This document shows positions 60,310 through 64,000 of a stretch of 64,000 nt of DNA, in pieces. The DNA is from CAYSPT01 sp964432985 (GTDB lineage: Bacteria > Muiribacteriota > CAYSPT01): NCBI GenBank assembly GCA_964432985.1, contig CAYSPT010000007.1:1-64000 (forward strand). Direction: 5' to 3'. Within the stretch, counting starts at the first letter, position 1; each line of letters opens with the position of its first letter. The position numbers were made by a program, and so were the translations under genes. A model generated the notes under the pieces. That model was given only the letters and a program-made list of their open reading frames with translations. It did not search any database and had not been told where the DNA came from.

Positions 60310-63300
60310 TCAGTGTCCAAGCGGCTTGAGGGCGTCGCCGAACTTCCAGATCTTCACCGTGTGGTCCTGCCCTGTTGTGGCCAGCATGGTGCCGTCGGGG
60401 CTGAAGATCACCGAGTTAACCTGATGCTCGTGCTCGTGGAGGGTGAGCAAGCACTCCCAGGTCTTCACGTCCCACAGCTTGACGGTGTTGTCGTCTCCCC
60501 CGGACGCAAGAAGAAAGCCGTCCGGGCTGAAATCCACGGTGTCTGTCGCTCCGATGTGAGCATTAATGCGTGGGAGCTGCCTTTTGTGTTCGGCATCCCA
60601 CACCCGGATATATCCATGGTGCGATGAAGCCGCCAGTAGCCGGCCGTCGGGACTGAACGAAAGCTCGTGGACAATGGAACCGTCATCCTCCATGACGGTG
60701 GTGAAACGCCTGCTTTCAAGGGACCACACGATCACATCCTGCTTCTTTCCGGCGGCAGCAAGCATTTTGCCGTCGGGACTGAACTCCACCGCGGACAGCT
60801 CGTTGGCGCAGGGAATGGTGTACAGCATTTTATTTGTTTGCAAGTCCCAGATTTTTAGGTTATGGTCGTCATCGCCGGTAGCGATCATGGTGCCATCGGG
60901 GCTGAAATCCAGGCACTGGACGTTGCGCCCCACATTGTTGGTCTGCTCGGTTATCATGGTCAGCGCCGTGTCGAAAGCGGTCATCAAGAAGCTGCTGACC
61001 TGCCCGCTTTTGACATCAAACGCGGATTTCTCCTTCTTGTTTTTCACGTCCGCCAGGCGCAACAGGCCGTCCTCGGCGCAGGTAGCCAGCTGTGTACCAT
61101 CAGGACTGAAGGCGATGTCATTGATCCGCACACTGTGCCGCATCAGCCGGGCCAGCATCTCCCCGTCGGCGGTATCGAACAGGAAAGCCGGCACTATCTT
61201 CGGAGCGAAGACCCCCACGCCCACCAGGGAGCTGTCGGGGCTGAAGGCGACTTGTTCCCCTTCGAACTCGTCCAGGTCGAGGGTCAGGACCATGTCATCT
61301 CGTTTCAGGGACCAGATCTTGGCCGTACCATCCAGGGATGCGGAGGCAGCCAACTGCCCGTCCGGGCTGAATCCCACCGAGAGCACACCGGCGTCGTGTT
61401 CCGTGAACGAACCGATTACATCCCGCCGATCAACACTCCAGAACCGCACCGTGGAATCGCCTCCTCCCGACATGAGAATCCGTCCGTCGGGGCTGAAATC
61501 CAGTGCACTTACCGCAGAAACGTGCCCCCGTAACACCCCCAGTTCCTGCTGCTGCTCCATACTCCACAGCTTAATGGCCGAATCCCCGCCTGCGGCGGCC
61601 AGTATGGTGCCGTCGGGGCTGAACACCAGGATATTGACATTGCTCCTCAGGGTGAACAGGGGGCCGGTTTCTTCACCTCTGTTTGCATTCCAGAGCTTGA
61701 CCAGGTTGTTTTTCCCCCCGGACACCAGGTGCTTTCCGTCGGGGCTGAAGGCCAGGGCGTGGGCATTATTCAGGTGACCATAAAGGCTCTTGTATAACTT
61801 CTTTTCATTTACATCCCAGAGTTTGAGCACCTCGTCCCCGGTACTGGCCAGTACGGTACCGTCGGGACTGAACGCCAGGCTTAGAACGGCATCTGCATGG
61901 GACGTACCCGCTTGCAGGACAGGATCTTCCAGCGTGGCAACTTTTTCTCCCGTGGCCATATCCCAAAGTCTCACCGCTGTGTCATTGTTGCCCGCAGCCA
62001 GGAGCCGCCCATCCGGGCTGAAGGCCAGGCTGCACACCTGTGACTTTCCCTTGCCGAGCTGCCTCACCATACGTTGAGCGGCGGTGTCCCAGAGTTGAAT
62101 CATACCGTTGGCACAACCGATAGCAAGCATTCCGGACACTCTGTCGAAGGCGACGCACCGGTACGAAAAACGCCGGTCGCCCACTGTGGCCGCCACCTTG
62201 ATGGGAATACCCTGGTTGTACATCGTCCGCCACTGGTAGAGGTTGATGAAGGGGTACAGGTTCATCCCGGTGCGCTGCATGTCCTCTTTCAAGCCCCGGT
62301 ACTGACGCACCGCTTCCCAGATATCCCGTTTTTCCTCGCGAATTCTGGCCAGACTGAGGCGGTTTTCCAGGCCGTTTATTTCCGCCACAATCCGCTGCCG
62401 CTCGGCGAGCCTCTTCTGCTCTTGGGCTCGGGCACGCTGCTCGACTGCGGTTTTTCGCTGTTCTTCCGCCTCATCCCTGGCTGCTTTCGCTTCCCGCTCC
62501 TTTTCCTCTGCCCGGTCACGCTCCTCCTGAGCCCGGTCTCTTTGCCTCAGGGCTTCCTGCTCCGAAGCCGAAATCCGCACGTAAGACACGGTGAAGGAAA
62601 CCAGCAGCGTCAACAGCACTGCCGCCAGGGCTGCCGACAGGACGCGGTTGCGGCCCACCCACTTGGTAAACACCTGCCACAGGCTGTACTCCATGGCCCC
62701 GATGGGCCGGCCGGCCAGCACGAGTTCAATGTCCTGCTTCAACTCCTGGACGCTCCGGTAACGTTTCTCCTTGTCCTTTTCAAGGCATTTCATTACGATG
62801 CTGTCCAGCTCGGGCGAGATGCTCTCCGACAGGTTGCAGTGGGAAGGAGGAGGCGGAACCTCTTTCTCGATGCGCGACAGGATATCCCAGGGGGTGTCGC
62901 CGGTAAACGGCGGCTGAAGCGCCAGCAATTCGTACAGGAGCCCCCCCATGGAGTAGACATCGGAGCGCATATCCATTGCGGCTATATCCCCTTTTGCCTG
63001 CTCTGGAGGCATGTAGGCCGGGGTTCCCACCACCGACCCGGCCATAGTCTTCATACCCGTGTCGCCGGAGTGACGATCGGCGATCAACAGGCCGCTGTTT
63101 CTGGTGCTCTCTTCCTTTTCACCCTCACCTTCCGCTTCGTCATCCAGTATCCTGGCCAGGCCCCAGTCCATGACATAGACTTCGCCAAAATCTCCCACCA
63201 TGATATTGTCCGGTTTCAAATCCCGGTGAATGATGCAGCGGGAGTGGGCAAAGGTCATGGCATCACAGATCTTGAGAAAAATATTGAGCACTTCCCGCGG

Positions 63301-64000
63301 CCTCTGGGAACCGGGCGGCTCCTCCTGCTCGCGGGCTTCCCGGATCGTGTCGGCCAGGGACGATCCCTGCACCATCTTCATGGTGAAGAAAACCCTCCCG
63401 GTCTCGTCCACACTGAGCTCGTGAACGGGGCAGATGTTTGGGTGCTCGAGCTGACCCTGGACCCGTGCTTCCCTGATAAAACGTTCGATGTACTCCCGCG
63501 AGGAATCCATGGTCCCGGAGATTACCTTCATGGCCACTTCACGCCGGATATCAGTGTCCACGGCGTTGAGGATGATCCCCATTCCTCCTCTGCTGACTTC
63601 ACCGGTAATCTTGTACCGGCTGCCGCGGGATGACGGCGGCCCCGCAGTCTCTCCACCGGGATCTTCCGCCCCACTTTCGCCTTCCCCCGGCTCGATAATG
63701 GTGTCAGAGGCGTAATCGGAATCCTTGTAGGCGGCCAGATCACCTATGACGTCAGGCAAGCCTGGTCCGCCGGCCATATCCGGAGGATTATCAATAATCG
63801 CCTGCTGCTTCATTACCCGATCAAGCATTGACTGGTGCCCCGGTGCGGGGTGAATGAGCTCCTCCACCGCCATCTTCCGCTCCTGGTCCTCCAGGGGGAT
63901 GTTTTTCTGCAGATCGGTGACCGCCCGGGCAAAATCCAGCGCCAGGGTGGCGGCGTGGCTCCGGTTGGAGAAGTGGTCGTCCAGAAGTAAAATTCCTTTT
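60310..64000 (-). CDS. Ser/Thr protein kinase with 14 WD40 repeats, 5' end outside the window
   Basis: The frame is open to the right edge of the window: residues before the internal ATG at 63873 read KGILLLDDHFSNRSHAATL, so the true start lies beyond 64000. The visible part holds a kinase domain with SRGGMG, VAMKV, HRDLKPDNIM, MDWGLA and GTPAYMPPEQ, an acidic EGEGEKEE insert after DWG, a membrane helix (VLLTLLVSFTVSYVRIS), an Arg/Glu coiled coil and fourteen WD40 blades. Blade order and inserts match the neighbouring kinase, including the odd blade FAPKIVP (FAPKLVP in the neighbour), so the two arose by tandem duplication. The glycine loop has SRG where GQG is usual. Both genes may be co-transcribed. 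Confidence 0.92.
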   Translation of the reverse strand, partial: KGILLLDDHFSNRSHAATLALDFARAVTDLQKNIPLEDQERKMAVEELIHPAPGHQSMLDRVMKQQAIIDNPPDMAGGPGLPDVIGDLAAYKDSDYASDTIIEPGEGESGAEDPGGETAGPPSSRGSRYKITGEVSRGGMGIILNAVDTDIRREVAMKVISGTMDSSREYIERFIREARVQGQLEHPNICPVHELSVDETGRVFFTMKMVQGSSLADTIREAREQEEPPGSQRPREVLNIFLKICDAMTFAHSRCIIHRDLKPDNIMVGDFGEVYVMDWGLARILDDEAEGEGEKEESTRNSGLLIADRHSGDTGMKTMAGSVVGTPAYMPPEQAKGDIAAMDMRSDVYSMGGLLYELLALQPPFTGDTPWDILSRIEKEVPPPPSHCNLSESISPELDSIVMKCLEKDKEKRYRSVQELKQDIELVLAGRPIGAMEYSLWQVFTKWVGRNRVLSAALAAVLLTLLVSFTVSYVRISASEQEALRQRDRAQEERDRAEEKEREAKAARDEAEEQRKTAVEQRARAQEQKRLAERQRIVAEINGLENRLSLARIREEKRDIWEAVRQYRGLKEDMQRTGMNLYPFINLYQWRTMYNQGIPIKVAATVGDRRFSYRCVAFDRVSGMLAIGCANGMIQLWDTAAQRMVRQLGKGKSQVCSLAFSPDGRLLAAGNNDTAVRLWDMATGEKVATLEDPVLQAGTSHADAVLSLAFSPDGTVLASTGDEVLKLWDVNEKKLYKSLYGHLNNAHALAFSPDGKHLVSGGKNNLVKLWNANRGEETGPLFTLRSNVNILVFSPDGTILAAAGGDSAIKLWSMEQQQELGVLRGHVSAVSALDFSPDGRILMSGGGDSTVRFWSVDRRDVIGSFTEHDAGVLSVGFSPDGQLAASASLDGTAKIWSLKRDDMVLTLDLDEFEGEQVAFSPDSSLVGVGVFAPKIVPAFLFDTADGEMLARLMRHSVRINDIAFSPDGTQLATCAEDGLLRLADVKNKKEKSAFDVKSGQVSSFLMTAFDTALTMITEQTNNVGRNVQCLDFSPDGTMIATGDDDHNLKIWDLQTNKMLYTIPCANELSAVEFSPDGKMLAAAGKKQDVIVWSLESRRFTTVMEDDGSIVHELSFSPDGRLLAASSHHGYIRVWDAEHKRQLPRINAHIGATDTVDFSPDGFLLASGGDDNTVKLWDVKTWECLLTLHEHEHQVNSVIFSPDGTMLATTGQDHTVKIWKFGDALKPLGH

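Noticed and set aside
62074..63633. Long open frame of about 519 codons on the plus strand
   Set aside because: It lies opposite the WD40 kinase gene, whose motifs are unmistakable. The antisense translation has no recognisable motif and reflects codon bias. The same holds for long antisense frames over the HMG-CoA reductase and cyclase genes.

Overview
The window looks like chromosomal DNA of an anaerobic, diderm (Gram-negative-type) bacterium that I cannot place in a named phylum. Support for a diderm: two beta-barrel proteins, a patatin-BamA type protein, two LolA-like periplasmic carriers and several lipoproteins. Support for an anaerobic or microaerobic life: a class I hybrid cluster protein behind an Rrf2 regulator. 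The density of WD40 Ser/Thr kinases, FHA, GAF, STAS, PilZ, HD-GYP and class III cyclase modules recalls myxobacteria, planctomycetes and several uncultured candidate phyla. There is no rRNA, tRNA, CRISPR array, phage or transposase.

Layout. 0.2-3.7 kb: an hcp operon (Rrf2 regulator, two-cluster ferredoxin, cupin, hcp) read leftwards from a near-consensus promoter. 4-10.2 kb: an exported protein, then a leftward group of metallo-beta-lactamase fold hydrolase, tandem HD-GYP protein and cation efflux carrier, and an exported YyaL/DUF255 protein. 10.4-18 kb: a small ribbon-helix-helix-like protein, a flavin-type oxidoreductase, a patatin-BamA protein and two overlapping genes for class III nucleotide cyclases. 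18-28 kb: a leftward beta-barrel/LolA-like/MMPL transporter operon, a duplicated exported protein pair and a clostripain-type peptidase. 28-35.4 kb: delta-1-pyrroline-5-carboxylate dehydrogenase, a tail-anchored coiled-coil protein, a DHH/MYG1-like protein, a STAS protein and a second beta-barrel. 35.6-42.8 kb: DUF362 protein, a PilZ-HMG-CoA reductase-kinase fusion, an exported helical protein and a HEAT-STAS-PilZ protein. 43-47 kb: an ABC transporter of LolCDE/MacB type with its own LolA-like protein. 47-64 kb: lipoprotein, a second tail-anchored paralogue, membrane protein, GNAT, TPR protein, an FHA-GAF-PP2C phosphatase with a GIDE membrane protein, and two tandem WD40 Ser/Thr kinases, the last running off the right end.

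Strongest observations. (1) The two overlapping cyclase genes carry complementary active-site losses: one lacks both metal aspartates and keeps the Asn/Arg transition-state pair, the other has the opposite pattern, so together they can build exactly one complete site, as in the mammalian C1/C2 heterodimer. (2) One continuous frame joins a PilZ domain with both c-di-GMP motifs, a class I HMG-CoA reductase with all catalytic residues, and an APH-type kinase domain, suggesting an isoprenoid pathway enzyme under second-messenger control. (3) A roughly 62-bp hairpin repeat with AACCCG/CGGGTT ends recurs at several gene ends. (4) Two separate LolA-like lipid or lipoprotein export systems (MMPL-driven and ABC-driven) sit in one window. 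Gene starts were chosen by ribosome binding site, signal peptide and overlap with neighbours; no database search was possible.
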